A stretch of 64,000 nt of DNA. It comes from Polaromonas sp. CG_9.7. GTDB taxonomy: Bacteria; Pseudomonadota; Gammaproteobacteria; Burkholderiales; Burkholderiaceae_C. Below the pieces are notes generated by a model. The model was given only the letters and a program-made list of their open reading frames with translations, did no database searches and was not told the origin of the DNA. Within the stretch, counting starts at the first letter, position 1; each line of letters begins with the position of its first letter. The stretch is from contig NZ_JADOVG010000015.1 in assembly GCF_015752205.1 (NCBI RefSeq), positions 1 to 64,000 of the forward strand. The letters are read 5' to 3'. This document shows, in pieces, positions 43,702 to 53,564 of the stretch. The position numbers and the translations under genes were made by a program.

Positions 43702-43758
43702 CAGCACCGCCAATCGGTGCTGTGCAAAGTCACTGGCTTTGCACAGCCATGAGATTTT
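43702..43758 (+). terminator. two overlapping hairpins after the DUF3606 pair
   Basis: Stem 1 pairs 43702-43709 (cagcaccg) with 43715-43722. Stem 2 pairs 43720-43729 (ctgtgcaaag) with 43737-43746. They share three bases, so full forms exclude each other. Five Ts follow at about 43754-43758. Likely a terminator between convergent genes. Confidence 0.5.
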
Positions 43759-43779
43759 TGCGTTGCCGGGGAGCAGGGC

Positions 43780-44271
43780 TCAACACTTGCCCGCTTGCAG
43801 GTAGTTGTCCAGGTTGACCCCCGCCTGACGCTTGACCATGGTGCGGAAAGACGGATTCCAGCCCAGCAGGATGCCGGGCAGCCCCAGTGCCTGACGCGAC
43901 CAGGACCAGAAGTTGAAACGGTCGCGCTGGCGGGTGATCAAGCCCGAGTCGTTGAATTCAAAAACGCTCTCGACGACGTTGTGCACCTTGCGCCGGGCGG
44001 CGCTGAAACGGTAGTCGGATTCCCAGTGCGCCTTGCCCCGGCGGTCATCGGCTTGCAGGGCGTTGTAGCTGAGCTTCCAGTCCTCGCGATTTCTGGCCTG
44101 CGTGGCTTCGCACAGCATGCGCCACATGCCGCTGACCTGCGCGTGGCCGCTGAGGGAAAACACCTCGTCCTCGAACTGGACATCGGGCGCATAGCAGGCG
44201 GCCATGGCGTCGGCATCAAGGCGCGCGAAGGCGGCGTAGAAATGGTCGAGCCGGGTCTGGTTGGGATGCAT
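43780..44271 (-). CDS. SnoaL/NTF2-like family protein
   Basis: A 163-residue NTF2-fold protein: HFYAAFARLDADAMAACYAP, then DVQFEDEVFSLSGHAQVSGM, typical of SnoaL-like polyketide-cyclase or uncharacterised nuclear-transport-factor-2 proteins. The start was taken at the MHPNQT methionine, where family homology begins; the longer upstream frame is not family-like. No partner genes. Function unknown. Confidence 0.75.
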   Translation of the reverse strand: MHPNQTRLDHFYAAFARLDADAMAACYAPDVQFEDEVFSLSGHAQVSGMWRMLCEATQARNREDWKLSYNALQADDRRGKAHWESDYRFSAARRKVHNVVESVFEFNDSGLITRQRDRFNFWSWSRQALGLPGILLGWNPSFRTMVKRQAGVNLDNYLQAGKC

Positions 44272-44756
44272 GGTTTTCCTTGGGGCGAACTGCAGCGGGC
44301 GCGTGAAGAGTGTTTTTTTGACCGCCGTGGCGAACTCTAACCCAGTGGCCGGGCGCCTTGGCGGACCGCACTTTGCCGTTAATCGTTGTGCGCGCATTGA
44401 CCGCCACTTGAACAGACGCCCCGATTTTTCTCTGCATGCACGACATGCTGGTCGGCGAACACCATCAGGCTGAGCGCCTCGGCTGTGTGACAAATAATTT
44501 TGACGCTATAAAAGATATAGCTGTTTACACTTGCGCCCTTTGGCCTGGAGGCTGATTTGATCTAAAATCATCGGCTTTTTCGCGCGCGCAATACATGTGC
44601 GCTTTCCCTTGATAGCCTGCGCGACCTGGCCAGCATCCAACGCGCCGGATTCAGATTTTCAACAAAAATCACCCCGATTTTTCGGGACAGTTGTGATCCA
44701 TCCGGCACAGCCCCGGATTGCCCGCATTGATACTGAAAAGAGCCGAGAACCGAGCC
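44272..44756. other. 485-bp intergenic region with a repeat copy
   Basis: Divergent gap without a gene. It holds one inverted copy of the dispersed repeat: core gctataaaagatatagc at 44505-44521, left part ggcctggaggctgattt following on the right. The rest shows nothing recognisable beyond room for two promoters. Confidence 0.6.
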
Positions 44757-45587
44757 ATGGAGTTACGTGAAAAGCAGGGTTGGCCAAACACATTGATGGG
44801 GCTGGCCGCACGCCTGCCGTGGTGGTTGGGTCTGGCGCTGGCAGGGCTGACCTACCTGGGCCTGCACCACCTGGCGCAAAAACCGCTTGGCACCCTACAA
44901 CTGGGGCAGTTGGGGGGCTTCGTCCTGTCGGCGGTAACGCACGGACTGGCGCTGGCGGGGCAATATCTGCTGCCGCTGTTTTTCGGCATTGGCGCGTTGT
45001 TGTCGGCCTTCCAGCGGGGCAAAGCCACGCGGCTGCATGCGGCGGCGGCCAGTCGCCCTGACGCCGTGGACAGCATGAACTGGCAGGAATTTGAAATCCT
45101 GGTGGGCGAATATTTCCGGCGCCAGGGTTACGGCGTGACGGACAACGGCGGTGGTGGCGCCGATGGCGGCGTGGACGTGGTGCTGCAAAGCGACGATGGC
45201 AGCCACCTGGTGCAATGCAAGCATTGGCGCGCCTTGCGGGTTGGCGTGCAGCCGGTCCGCGAGTTGTACGGCGTCATGGCGGCGCACGGCGCAACCAGCG
45301 GTTTTGTCGTCACCTCGGGGGAATTCACCGAGGACGCACAGCGCTTTGCCGACGGCCTGGCGCTGACGCTGATCAACGGATCTACCCTGCTGCGCGGCAT
45401 CCGGGCACAGGCTGGCAGTGTCCTGGCAGCGGCAGCACCGGCCGACCTGTCCACGCCGGACTGCCCCGTGTGCGGCGCAGAGATGGTGCTCCGCCAGGCA
45501 CGCAGCGGCGCCAATGCCGGCAAGCAGTTCTGGGGCTGCAGCCGCTATGCGCAAAACCATTGCCGGGGCACGCGGGAGTTGGATTGA
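44757..45587 (+). CDS. membrane-anchored Mrr-type restriction endonuclease-like protein
   Basis: A 276-residue protein. Two hydrophobic segments (about residues 20-42 and 58-85) are followed by an Mrr_cat/PD-(D/E)xK domain: MNWQEFEILVGEYFRRQGY, GGADGGVDVVL (catalytic Asp) and LVQCKHW (the QxK motif). A C-terminal topoisomerase-type zinc ribbon has CPVCGAEMVLRQA and later FWGCSRY. ATG at 44757 preferred over an upstream non-ATG start. Mrr domains cut methylated or otherwise marked DNA; membrane anchoring suggests action on incoming DNA. No methyltransferase is adjacent. Confidence 0.85.
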   Translation: MELREKQGWPNTLMGLAARLPWWLGLALAGLTYLGLHHLAQKPLGTLQLGQLGGFVLSAVTHGLALAGQYLLPLFFGIGALLSAFQRGKATRLHAAAASRPDAVDSMNWQEFEILVGEYFRRQGYGVTDNGGGGADGGVDVVLQSDDGSHLVQCKHWRALRVGVQPVRELYGVMAAHGATSGFVVTSGEFTEDAQRFADGLALTLINGSTLLRGIRAQAGSVLAAAAPADLSTPDCPVCGAEMVLRQARSGANAGKQFWGCSRYAQNHCRGTRELD

Positions 45588-45721
45588 AGCTTTGAAGGCG
45601 ATGGTTGCACCATGCCAAACCAACACATTTTTTGAATAAGGTATGCGTTTTACCAAGTTCTGTTCACAGCCCCAACCCGCGAGAAAAGCCGACTGCCAGG
45701 GTCAACGCAACCGGCTTTGGT

Positions 45722-46762
45722 TTATTGCGCCCGCTGGCCGAAGCTGACAGCATAGGCAGGAAAACGTGCCTGCAGGATCGGATCGGCGGAAGCCTCGATA
45801 CCGTCAGTCAGCGCTACCGGGTTGAACAACAGTGCTTTTTGTACCTTGACCTGGTCCTTGGCGGTGGTGGTCAGGCTGATGGTGCCAAGCTCCACCACTT
45901 TTCGGTCGGCCGGCCATGCAACCGTTGCGTCGTTGATCGTGTCGCCTTCTTGGGCCAGTTGCGCCAGCAGGCGGAATTTCGCCGGGCTTTTGGCGATACG
46001 CACGGGCAGTTCATCCATCAGGTAGTTGGGCAGTGCTTTTGCAGTGTCTTCTTTGCTCAAGGCATGCTCCCCCGCGACGGGAAGTATCTGGTAGCGCGCA
46101 TAACGGCTGACGCCTTTGGCATTGGTGAATTTAAATGCATTGACCCCGTAGAAGGCCAGCGTTGCAAAGCTGTCGGGCGCCGGCCGTGGCGTACTGACCC
46201 ATTTGGCCGCGGCAGGGTGGCTGGCAAGAAATTGCTCGACCGGCGTCGGTTTGGCAGCTGTCGGCCCACTTTGCGCATTCGCCTGCAAGAAGCTGAGAAA
46301 GTCTTCCGGTGTGGCAACAGGAAAGCTGTTGGCCGAAATGCTGACGATGTCCGTGCTGCTGCCATCGGGCAACTTGAAGCGGATGGCAATGCCATGCGGG
46401 CTGCCGTGCGGATCCGTGTCAGCCATCGTGGGCACGCCCGTGCCATTTGAAAAGCGCACCACCAGCGGTACGTCGTTGGTGCCGAAATGTGGCGCCCTGG
46501 ACAGGGACGCGGCGGTCCTGGCCGGCGTGAAGTGCCCCTCCACGACAACGCCCTTGGCATGGTTCGCACGGTAGCCGGCGTGCGGTCCGCCTGACAGCTT
46601 GTTCAGCGCCTCCACCAGCGCGACCGGCAATGGCTTTTCGGGGGCCGGATTGTCTGCGGCAAAAGCCGTGGCAGACGCAGCAGCCAGTGCAACGGCCAGC
46701 AGTGCACCAGGCAGGTGACGAGCGATGGCGACAGGGGGGTAAAGGGAGTGTGTTGATTTCAT
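45722..46762 (-). CDS. periplasmic catalase-family peroxidase
   Basis: A 346-residue protein with a signal peptide (ending near TAFAA) and a catalase-related core: GYRANHAKGVVVEGHFTPA (distal His region), VVRFSNGTGVPTMADTDPHG, GIAIRFKLPDG and SRYARYQILP with the proximal Tyr region. It is the short, monofunctional 'catalase-related peroxidase' type (SrpA-like), which reduces organic peroxides or H2O2. It follows an OhrR-like regulator on the same strand, 125 bp downstream. Confidence 0.87.
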   Translation of the reverse strand: MKSTHSLYPPVAIARHLPGALLAVALAAASATAFAADNPAPEKPLPVALVEALNKLSGGPHAGYRANHAKGVVVEGHFTPARTAASLSRAPHFGTNDVPLVVRFSNGTGVPTMADTDPHGSPHGIAIRFKLPDGSSTDIVSISANSFPVATPEDFLSFLQANAQSGPTAAKPTPVEQFLASHPAAAKWVSTPRPAPDSFATLAFYGVNAFKFTNAKGVSRYARYQILPVAGEHALSKEDTAKALPNYLMDELPVRIAKSPAKFRLLAQLAQEGDTINDATVAWPADRKVVELGTISLTTTAKDQVKVQKALLFNPVALTDGIEASADPILQARFPAYAVSFGQRAQ

Positions 46763-46887
46763 ATTTTTCCTATCAAAAAGGTGAAGGCAGGGATTTCAGC
46801 CTCAGCCCTCAGGCAGAGGCTGCTGCAGGTAGACCAAGAAGCGCTTGGCAGTGTTGGGAAATGGGTGCCGTCAACAGCAAAGCAGCC

Positions 46888-47397
46888 TTATTTGGACAGC
46901 CCGGCCCGGGACACGGCGGCAACGGTTTCAAGCAATGCGGCGCGCAGGTTTTGCAGGCTTTGCACCAGCGTCTGTCGCTGCGCTTGCGTGCATTGCGTGG
47001 CGCAGGCCACCTGGTCGTGAACCGCCTGCGCCTTGTGGCTCAACGCGGCGCCGCGGGCCGTCAGCGTGATCAGTACAGACCGGTCATCTTGCGGATTGCG
47101 CCGACGCAAAATCAGGTCAAGCGCAGTGAGTTTGCGTATCAAGGGGGTCAGCGTTCCGGAGTCAAGCGCCACGTGTTCGCAAAGCTGCCCCATGCTCAAC
47201 TCGCGGTGCTCCCAAAGCGCCAGCATCACCAGGTACTGCGGGTAAGTAATGCCCAGCGTGACAAGCAAAGGCCGGTACACCTTGGTCATGGCCAGCGACG
47301 TGGAATACAACGCGAAACACAATTGTTGGTCCAGAGGCGGGCCAAAAGCCGCCAAATCGGCGTTTTTATCAACGTTTTCAGGTGAATTATTGGACAT
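46888..47397 (-). CDS. ohrR: OhrR-like MarR-family peroxide sensor
   Basis: A 169-residue MarR protein of the OhrR group. The sensing cysteine is Cys27 in QLCFALYSTSLAMTKVYRPL, followed by TYPQYLVMLALWE and the winged helix (DSGTLTPLIRKL, RRRNPQDDRSV). OhrR represses peroxide-defence genes until its Cys is oxidised by organic hydroperoxide. Its usual partner ohr is absent here; the catalase-like peroxidase gene follows instead. A palindrome upstream is a likely autoregulatory operator. Confidence 0.88.
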   Translation of the reverse strand: MSNNSPENVDKNADLAAFGPPLDQQLCFALYSTSLAMTKVYRPLLVTLGITYPQYLVMLALWEHRELSMGQLCEHVALDSGTLTPLIRKLTALDLILRRRNPQDDRSVLITLTARGAALSHKAQAVHDQVACATQCTQAQRQTLVQSLQNLRAALLETVAAVSRAGLSK

Positions 47398-47452
47398 GAG
47401 CAGGTTGATAAAGAAACGTCAGAAAATTAAATAGTGAGAAAATTATTCTAAT

Positions 47453-47473
47453 GTATCAAATCATATTTGATAC
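47453..47473. promoter_or_regulatory. palindromic operator candidate for OhrR
   Basis: gtatcaaat-cat-atttgatac, a perfect 9-bp inverted repeat with a 3-base centre, 56 bases upstream of the ohrR start in an AT-rich region. Spacing and symmetry suit a MarR-family dimer. Confidence 0.65.
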
Positions 47474-47727
47474 GATATAAATTCTTAAACCATTCAGTGG
47501 CAAAGGCCAACAAGACACAAAGCAACGTGAACCAGGTTTTTTTCGGGACCTGCATCCCGTTGACAATTGACCGGAACTTGTACGGCTCTGCTTTTTTTCA
47601 ACGCAAAATTTTTGCAGGCAAGTTGCTGCAACGTTAGTGCTTGCGCTTAGGCTGAACATACGCGGAATAATGCAGGGCTTGCGCGCTGCCACGCCGTTAA
47701 TCCATCAAAATCCATTCAAGGAAAACC

Positions 47728-47919
47728 ATGCCCACTTACCACGTCGAAATGCTTGAAGGCCGCACGCTGGAGCAAAAGAAAAAACTGGTCGAGGCGATCA
47801 CCCGCGTCAGTGTCGAGGTGCTGGGCGGCGAGCCAGGCTCGGTTGATGTTCTGATCACCGACGTCAAGCCTCAAAACTGGGCCACGGGCGGCAAACTCTG
47901 GTCGGAACCCAGAGACTGA
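47728..47919 (+). CDS. 4-oxalocrotonate tautomerase family protein
   Basis: A 63-residue protein of the small tautomerase family. Pro2 becomes the catalytic N-terminal proline after Met removal (MPTYHVEMLEGRT). The conserved GRTLEQKKKLVEAIT helix and Arg residues are present. It would enolise a keto acid; no aromatic-degradation genes are adjacent, so the substrate is unknown. Preceded by aagga. It lies just upstream of the MFS gene. Confidence 0.87.
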   Translation: MPTYHVEMLEGRTLEQKKKLVEAITRVSVEVLGGEPGSVDVLITDVKPQNWATGGKLWSEPRD

Positions 47920-47938
47920 TGCCCGGCAAGAACCGCAT

Positions 47939-49423
47939 TTGAACCCCCTGCCCCCGCCATCGTCCATCGCCGCCCTGCAGGCGCGCTTTGGTTCGCGCTA
48001 TCGCTGGCTGCTGCTGGTTTCCGTGATGGTCGGCATCATGGCGTCGATCATGTCGTCGACCATCGTCAATGTGGCGATTCCCGACATGAGCCATCACTTT
48101 TCGCTCGGCCAGGGCCGCGCGCAATGGGTCACCTCGGGCTTCATGGTCGCCATGACGGTGTCCATGCTGACCACGCCGTGGCTGCTGGCGCGCTACGGCT
48201 ACCGCCGCACCTATGTTGGCAGCATGCTGCTGCTGATGGCCGGCGGCATCGGCGGCGGCCTGGCCAGCGACTTCACGCTGGTGCTGGCCGCGCGCGTCGC
48301 CGAAGGGGTGGCGGCCGGCGTGGTGCAACCCATAGCGGCGATCATCATCATGCGCGCCTTCGGCACGCACGAACAGGGTCGGGCCAGCGGGCTGTTCGGC
48401 ATGGGTGTGGTGCTGGCGCCGGCGCTGGGGCCCAGCGTGGGCGGGGTGCTGGTGGATCTGTACGGCTGGCGTTCGATTTTCTTCATGGTCGTGCCGCTGT
48501 GCCTGCTGTCGCTGTGGATGGCCTGCCGCTATGTGCCGGACAGCGCGCCCGGCGGCGTGGTGGCAGACCGCAAAGGCGCAATGATCGACTGGCGCGGCAT
48601 GCTGCTGGCGGGCACCGGCACGCTGTGCCTGCTCAACGGCATGGTGGCGCTGCAAGGCCAGGGCAGCCACCCGCTGCAGGCGGCCCTGCTGCTGGGCGCC
48701 GCGCTGGCGCTGCTGGCCGGCTTCATTGGCTGGCAGCGGCGCATGCAGGCGACCGGCCGGGAGCCGCTGATGAACCTGTCACTGTTCGGCAACCGGCCCT
48801 TCGCCATGGGCAGTGTGGTGGCTTTTATCTACGGCACGGCGCTGTTCGGCTCGACCTATCTGCTGCCGGTGTACATGCAGCTGGGCCTGAATTTGTCGGC
48901 TTCGCATGCCGGAGCGGTGCTGCTGCCCGCCGGCATCGTGCTGGCCGCGACGATTGCCATCGTCGGCCGCCTGGCCGACCGGCAGCCGACCTGGCTGCTG
49001 GTTACCACTGGCCTGGGGCTGCTGGCCGTGTCGTTCGCGCTGATGATGACGCTCACGCTGAGTTCGGCGCTGTGGCTGCTGGCGCTGTGGGCAACGCTGG
49101 GGCGCATCGGGCTGGGCTTTATTTTGCCATCGCTGAACCTGGGATCGCTGCGGCCGCTGCCCCGGGAACTGGTGTCGCAAGGCGCCAGCGCCATCAGCTT
49201 TGTGCGCATGCTGGGCGGCGCAATTGGCGTCAGCCTGTGCGGTATCGTGCTCGAATGGCGGCTGGCGGTGCATGGCGATTCGCTGGCGGTGGCCGCCAGC
49301 AGCCCGGCGCGGCTGGCCGCTTTCAATGAATCGTTTTTGATGCTGGCCGCGCTGTGCGTGGTCGCCATGGCGGCGTCGTCGCAGCTTCGCGTGTCGCCGC
49401 CTGCCCCTTCCACCGGAGACTAG
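47939..49423 (+). CDS. MFS multidrug exporter, DHA2 (EmrB/QacA) type
   Basis: A 494-residue transporter with 14 predicted helices and DHA2 motifs: SSTIVNVAIPDM (motif near helix 1), TSGFMVAMTVSMLTTPWLLA, RYGYRRTY and the later RIGLGFILPSLN. The start is TTG at 47939; the next ATG would cut helix 1. It exports drugs or metabolites by proton antiport. It follows the tautomerase by 19 bp and precedes an amidotransferase gene by 3 bp, suggesting an operon. Confidence 0.88.
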   Translation: MNPLPPPSSIAALQARFGSRYRWLLLVSVMVGIMASIMSSTIVNVAIPDMSHHFSLGQGRAQWVTSGFMVAMTVSMLTTPWLLARYGYRRTYVGSMLLLMAGGIGGGLASDFTLVLAARVAEGVAAGVVQPIAAIIIMRAFGTHEQGRASGLFGMGVVLAPALGPSVGGVLVDLYGWRSIFFMVVPLCLLSLWMACRYVPDSAPGGVVADRKGAMIDWRGMLLAGTGTLCLLNGMVALQGQGSHPLQAALLLGAALALLAGFIGWQRRMQATGREPLMNLSLFGNRPFAMGSVVAFIYGTALFGSTYLLPVYMQLGLNLSASHAGAVLLPAGIVLAATIAIVGRLADRQPTWLLVTTGLGLLAVSFALMMTLTLSSALWLLALWATLGRIGLGFILPSLNLGSLRPLPRELVSQGASAISFVRMLGGAIGVSLCGIVLEWRLAVHGDSLAVAASSPARLAAFNESFLMLAALCVVAMAASSQLRVSPPAPSTGD

Positions 49424-49426
49424 ACC

Positions 49427-50242
49427 ATGTGCCAGCTGCTCGGCATGAACTGCAACGCGCCCACCGACGTGACCTTCAGCTTTCGCGGTTTCGCGCAGCG
49501 CGGCGGCCGCACCGACCACCATGCCGACGGCTGGGGCATCGCCTTTTTTGAAGGCGACAGCAGCGTGGACGGCGCAGGCCACGACAAGGGACTGCGGCAT
49601 TTCGTCGACCACCTGCCAGCCTGCGAGTCGCCGGTGGCCGAGCTGATTGCCAGCTACCCGATCAAGAGCCGCAACGTGATTGCGCACATCCGCAAGGCGA
49701 CACAGGGCCGCGTGGCGCTGGAAAACTGCCACCCTTTTGTGCGCGAGCTGTGGGGCCGCTACTGGGTGTTTGCGCACAACGGCAATCTGGCCGATTTTTC
49801 ACCGCGCCTGCACGGCAGCTTTCGGCCGGTGGGCACGACCGACAGCGAGCACGCCTTTTGCTGGATCATGCAGGAGCTGGCCAAGTCGCACGCCGACGTT
49901 CCCAGCGTGCGGGAATTGAGCATCACCCTGCGAGAGCTGGCAGCCCGGGCGGCAAAACACGGCACCTTCAATTTCCTGCTGAGCAATGGCCAGGCGCTCT
50001 GGGCGCATGCCTCGTCCAACCCCGGCTCACCGATCCTGTACTACGTTGAGCGCCGCCACCCGTTCGCTCATGCCACGCTCAGCGACGAAGACGTGAGCGT
50101 GAACTTTCAGGAACACACCCAGCCCACCGACCGGGTGGCCGTGGTGGTGACAGCGCCCCTCACCACCAACGAAACCTGGACCGCGTTTGCGCCGGGTGAA
50201 CTCAAGGTGTTTGAAAACGGCGCGCTGCTGGCAGACGCCTGA
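49427..50242 (+). CDS. class II glutamine amidotransferase (YafJ type)
   Basis: A 271-residue Ntn-hydrolase with Cys2 as nucleophile (MCQLLGMNCNAPTD) and the glutaminase motifs RGGRTDHHADGWGIAFFE and HIRKATQGRVALENCHPF. It resembles E. coli YafJ and DUF2433-type proteins; the acceptor substrate of the released ammonia is unknown. It lies directly after the MFS exporter. Confidence 0.88.
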   Translation: MCQLLGMNCNAPTDVTFSFRGFAQRGGRTDHHADGWGIAFFEGDSSVDGAGHDKGLRHFVDHLPACESPVAELIASYPIKSRNVIAHIRKATQGRVALENCHPFVRELWGRYWVFAHNGNLADFSPRLHGSFRPVGTTDSEHAFCWIMQELAKSHADVPSVRELSITLRELAARAAKHGTFNFLLSNGQALWAHASSNPGSPILYYVERRHPFAHATLSDEDVSVNFQEHTQPTDRVAVVVTAPLTTNETWTAFAPGELKVFENGALLADA

Positions 50243-50260
50243 ACGCTGCGGTAGCCGGGT

Positions 50261-51220
50261 TCAGGCCGCCAGCGCCGCTTCCAGCGCGTCGATGAACATT
50301 GCCGCCACGTCAAAACCCATCTGGTCGTGGATTTCCTGGAAGCAGGTCGGGCTGGTGACATTGATTTCCGTCACACAGTCGCCAATCACGTCGATGCCGG
50401 CCAGCAGCAAGCCGCGCGCCGCCAGGATCGGTCCCAGTGCCTCGGCGATCTCGAAGTCGCGCTTTGACAGCGGTTGCGCCACGCCCAGGCCGCCTGCCGC
50501 CAGGTTGCCGCGCACCTCGCTGCCCTGCGGAATGCGCGCCAGGCTGAACGGCACGGCCTTGCCGCCAATCACCAGCACGCGCTTGTCGCCCTTGACGATC
50601 TCGGGCAGAAATTTCTGCACCATCACGCTTTCGGCACCGTTCTTGTTCAGGGTTTCGATGATGCTGCCCAGGTTCAGGCCGTCGGCCTTGACCCGGAAAA
50701 TGCCCATGCCGCCCATGCCATCCAGCGGCTTGAGGATGATGTCCTGGTGCTCGGCATGAAAACGCTTGATGTCGGCGGCGTCGCGCGTCACCAGCGTCGG
50801 GCCGATGAACTGAGCAAACTCCATGATGGCGAGTTTTTCCGGGTGGTCGCGCAGTGCGCGCGGCTTGTTGAAGACCCTGGCGCCTTCGCGCTCGGCCTGC
50901 TCCAGCAGGTGGGTGCTGTAGATGTATTCACTGTCGAACGGCGGGTCCTTGCGCATGATGACGCAGCCAACGTCTTTCAGCGGCTGCGGCCGCTCGTTCG
51001 GATGCTGCTGCTCGGCGGTGAACCAGTCCAGCGCATCGCCGGTGAGAACGATGTCGCGCACGAAGGCGGTCACCGGCGTGCCTTGCTGCCACATGATGTC
51101 CTTGGGCTCGCAGGCGCTGAGGGTGTGGCCGCGCCGCTGCGCCTCGCGCATCATGGCGAAGGTGGTGTCCTTGTAGATCTTGAAGGATTCGAGCGGATCG
51201 GCAATAAAAAGAATGTTCAT
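50261..51220 (-). CDS. gshB: glutathione synthetase
   Basis: A 319-residue ATP-grasp enzyme joining gamma-glutamylcysteine and glycine. Motifs: IADPLESFKIYKDTTFAMM at the N-terminus, IMRKDPPFDSEYIY, ILKPLDGMGGMGIFRV (ATP grasp) and the C-terminal INVTSPTCFQEI. Start at 51220 where homology begins. It is the last of four same-strand genes gshA, kup, kup, gshB. Confidence 0.94.
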   Translation of the reverse strand: MNILFIADPLESFKIYKDTTFAMMREAQRRGHTLSACEPKDIMWQQGTPVTAFVRDIVLTGDALDWFTAEQQHPNERPQPLKDVGCVIMRKDPPFDSEYIYSTHLLEQAEREGARVFNKPRALRDHPEKLAIMEFAQFIGPTLVTRDAADIKRFHAEHQDIILKPLDGMGGMGIFRVKADGLNLGSIIETLNKNGAESVMVQKFLPEIVKGDKRVLVIGGKAVPFSLARIPQGSEVRGNLAAGGLGVAQPLSKRDFEIAEALGPILAARGLLLAGIDVIGDCVTEINVTSPTCFQEIHDQMGFDVAAMFIDALEAALAA

Positions 51221-51441
51221 GGAATGGGAGGGGACCTGGTGGTGCGGGTTGGGTGGCGCCGGGCGGGGCGTGAACGGCGAGGGTTGATGCGTATTGTTGT
51301 ACAAACCGCACGGCTGCGCCGGATGCCGTGTTCGCCTGGATTTTCGATGGCCCCCCGCCCGGGTCAACCCGGCAACAGCGGGACACTATGAAAAAAGGAG
51401 CAGCCAGCACATGCTGGTATTGCGCAAACCCCTTATTTGGC

Positions 51442-53310
51442 TCAAATCTCGATCTTGCTGCCGAGTTCCACAACCGAGTTGTTTGGCAGATTCAAAAAGT
51501 CGGCCGCGCCGCTGGCGTTATGGTGCATCTGCGCAAACAGCTTTTCGCGCCAAGGGGCCATGCCGGTGCCAAGGGTCGGAACCACGGTGTCGCGCGACAA
51601 AAAGTAGCTGGTCTTCATCGGCTCCAGCTGGCAGCCCCGGTTTTTGATCTGCTGCAGCGCCTTGGGCAGGTCCAGGTCGTTCTTGAAGCCGTAGTGGACA
51701 TTGACCTGCCAGCAGTCGTGGCCCAGCGACTCTACTTCCAGCCGCTTGCTCATGCCAATCCACGGCACCTCGTGGTTCACCACGGTGACAAACAGGTTTT
51801 GGTCGTGCAGCACCTTGTTGTGCTTGAGGTTGTGCAGCATGGCGTTGGGCACGATGCCCGGCTCGGCGGTCATGAAGACGGCAGTGCCCTCGACCCGCAC
51901 GGGTGGGCTGACAAACACCGCATCCAGAAAACTCGGCAGGTCAATCGAGTCGGCGCGCAGTTTGTCGATGAGCAGTTGGCGCCCGCGCTTCCAGGTCGAC
52001 ATGACGGTGTACAACACAGCCGCCAGCACCAGCGGAAACCAGCCGCCATGCAGGATTTTGAGCGAATTGGAGGCAAAAAACGCCACATCCACCATGAAGA
52101 AAAACCCGGTGGACGCGATGCACAACCACAGCGGATAGCCCCAGCCGTGGCGCACGACAAAAAACGTGAGCAGCGTGGTGATGACCATTACCAGACTCAC
52201 GGAAATGCCGTAGGCCGCCGCCAGCGCGCTTGACGAGCCAAACAAGACGACCGCCATGACCACGCCGGCCAGCAGCATCCAGTTCACGGCAGGGATATAA
52301 ATCTGGCCCGTGTCGCGGATCGAGGTGTGAAGAATCGTGAGGCGCGGCAGGAAGCCCATCTGAATGGTCTGCTTGGCCGCAGAAAAGGCGCCCGAAATCA
52401 GCGCTTGCGAAGCAATCACGGTGGCGGCGGTTGCCAGTACCACCATCGGGATCAGCGCCCAGTCGGGCGTCATCAGGTAAAACGGGTTTTCTGCCGCCTG
52501 GGGGTTCGCCAGCACCAGCGCGCCCTGGCCGAAATAGTTGAGTATCAATGACGGCATCACCAGGCCAAACCAGGCCAGCCGGATGGGCGTCTTGCCGAAA
52601 TGCCCCATGTCGGCATACAGCGCCTCGGCGCCGGTCACGCACAAAAACACCGCGCCCAGCGTGATGAAGGCAATGGCGTAGTGCTGGCTTGCAAAGCGCA
52701 GCGCATGCACCGGCAGCACCGCCACCAGCACCTGGGGGTTCTGCGCGATCTGCATCAGCCCGGTCAAGGCAATGACGAGAAACCAGACCACGGTGATCGG
52801 GCCGAAGAACTTGCCGATGTCTGCGGTGCCCCGGCGCTGCACCGCAAACAGCATCACCAGCACCACCAGCGAAATCAGCACCACGTAGGGCTTGGCGGCA
52901 GGCGTCAGTATCTCCAGGCCCTCCACGGCGGACAGCACGGAGATGGCCGGGGTGATGATGCCATCGCCAAAAAACAGCGCCACGCCAAACACACCGATCA
53001 TCAACAAAGCGCCGCGCAGTCGCGGCTGGTCTGTCACCGACTGCGAGGCCAGCGCCAGCAAGGCCATCAGCCCGCCTTCGCCGTGGTTGTCGGCACGCAT
53101 GATCAGCACGACATACTTGACAGAAACAACGATCGTCAGCGTCCAGAAAAACAGGGAAAGGACGCCCAGGATGTTGGCCTCTGTGATCGGCACATGCCCG
53201 CTCGCAAAAACCTCTTTGAAGGCGTACAGGACGCTGGTTCCGATGTCGCCATAGACGACACCAATGGCACCCAAAGTAAGGGCTCCGAGGGATGATTTTT
53301 TATTGGACAT
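51442..53310 (-). CDS. kup: Kup-type potassium importer, copy 1
   Basis: A 622-residue KUP/HAK/KT transporter: twelve hydrophobic segments over about residues 1-430 with [16 protein letters not shown] and [18 protein letters not shown], then a cytosolic C-terminal domain ending GSKIEI. It imports potassium with protons. It is a tandem paralogue of the gene at 53565-55433; the C-terminal domains are nearly identical, with an 88-bp stretch of DNA identity. Confidence 0.94.
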   Translation of the reverse strand: MSNKKSSLGALTLGAIGVVYGDIGTSVLYAFKEVFASGHVPITEANILGVLSLFFWTLTIVVSVKYVVLIMRADNHGEGGLMALLALASQSVTDQPRLRGALLMIGVFGVALFFGDGIITPAISVLSAVEGLEILTPAAKPYVVLISLVVLVMLFAVQRRGTADIGKFFGPITVVWFLVIALTGLMQIAQNPQVLVAVLPVHALRFASQHYAIAFITLGAVFLCVTGAEALYADMGHFGKTPIRLAWFGLVMPSLILNYFGQGALVLANPQAAENPFYLMTPDWALIPMVVLATAATVIASQALISGAFSAAKQTIQMGFLPRLTILHTSIRDTGQIYIPAVNWMLLAGVVMAVVLFGSSSALAAAYGISVSLVMVITTLLTFFVVRHGWGYPLWLCIASTGFFFMVDVAFFASNSLKILHGGWFPLVLAAVLYTVMSTWKRGRQLLIDKLRADSIDLPSFLDAVFVSPPVRVEGTAVFMTAEPGIVPNAMLHNLKHNKVLHDQNLFVTVVNHEVPWIGMSKRLEVESLGHDCWQVNVHYGFKNDLDLPKALQQIKNRGCQLEPMKTSYFLSRDTVVPTLGTGMAPWREKLFAQMHHNASGAADFLNLPNNSVVELGSKIEI

Positions 53311-53564
53311 TCAACTTTTCGACTTCTTGAGCGTTAACCGCAAAGCGGACCCGGCAGCGATTCAGCGATGGCAGAGAACGCAATTCCATGTAGACACGCT
53401 GGATTGCCATTTGTAAAACCAGCCTGAAACCCAGACTTGTCTGGATTTTGTTGCAACGCAGCATCCTATGATGCGGCAAATTGTGTTCCTGCCTGCAGGC
53501 CGGATAAAGGAAGTTGTTGAATACCAGAGCGGCTCAGAATCGGCAGGAGCTGCGCCAGGAAGGC

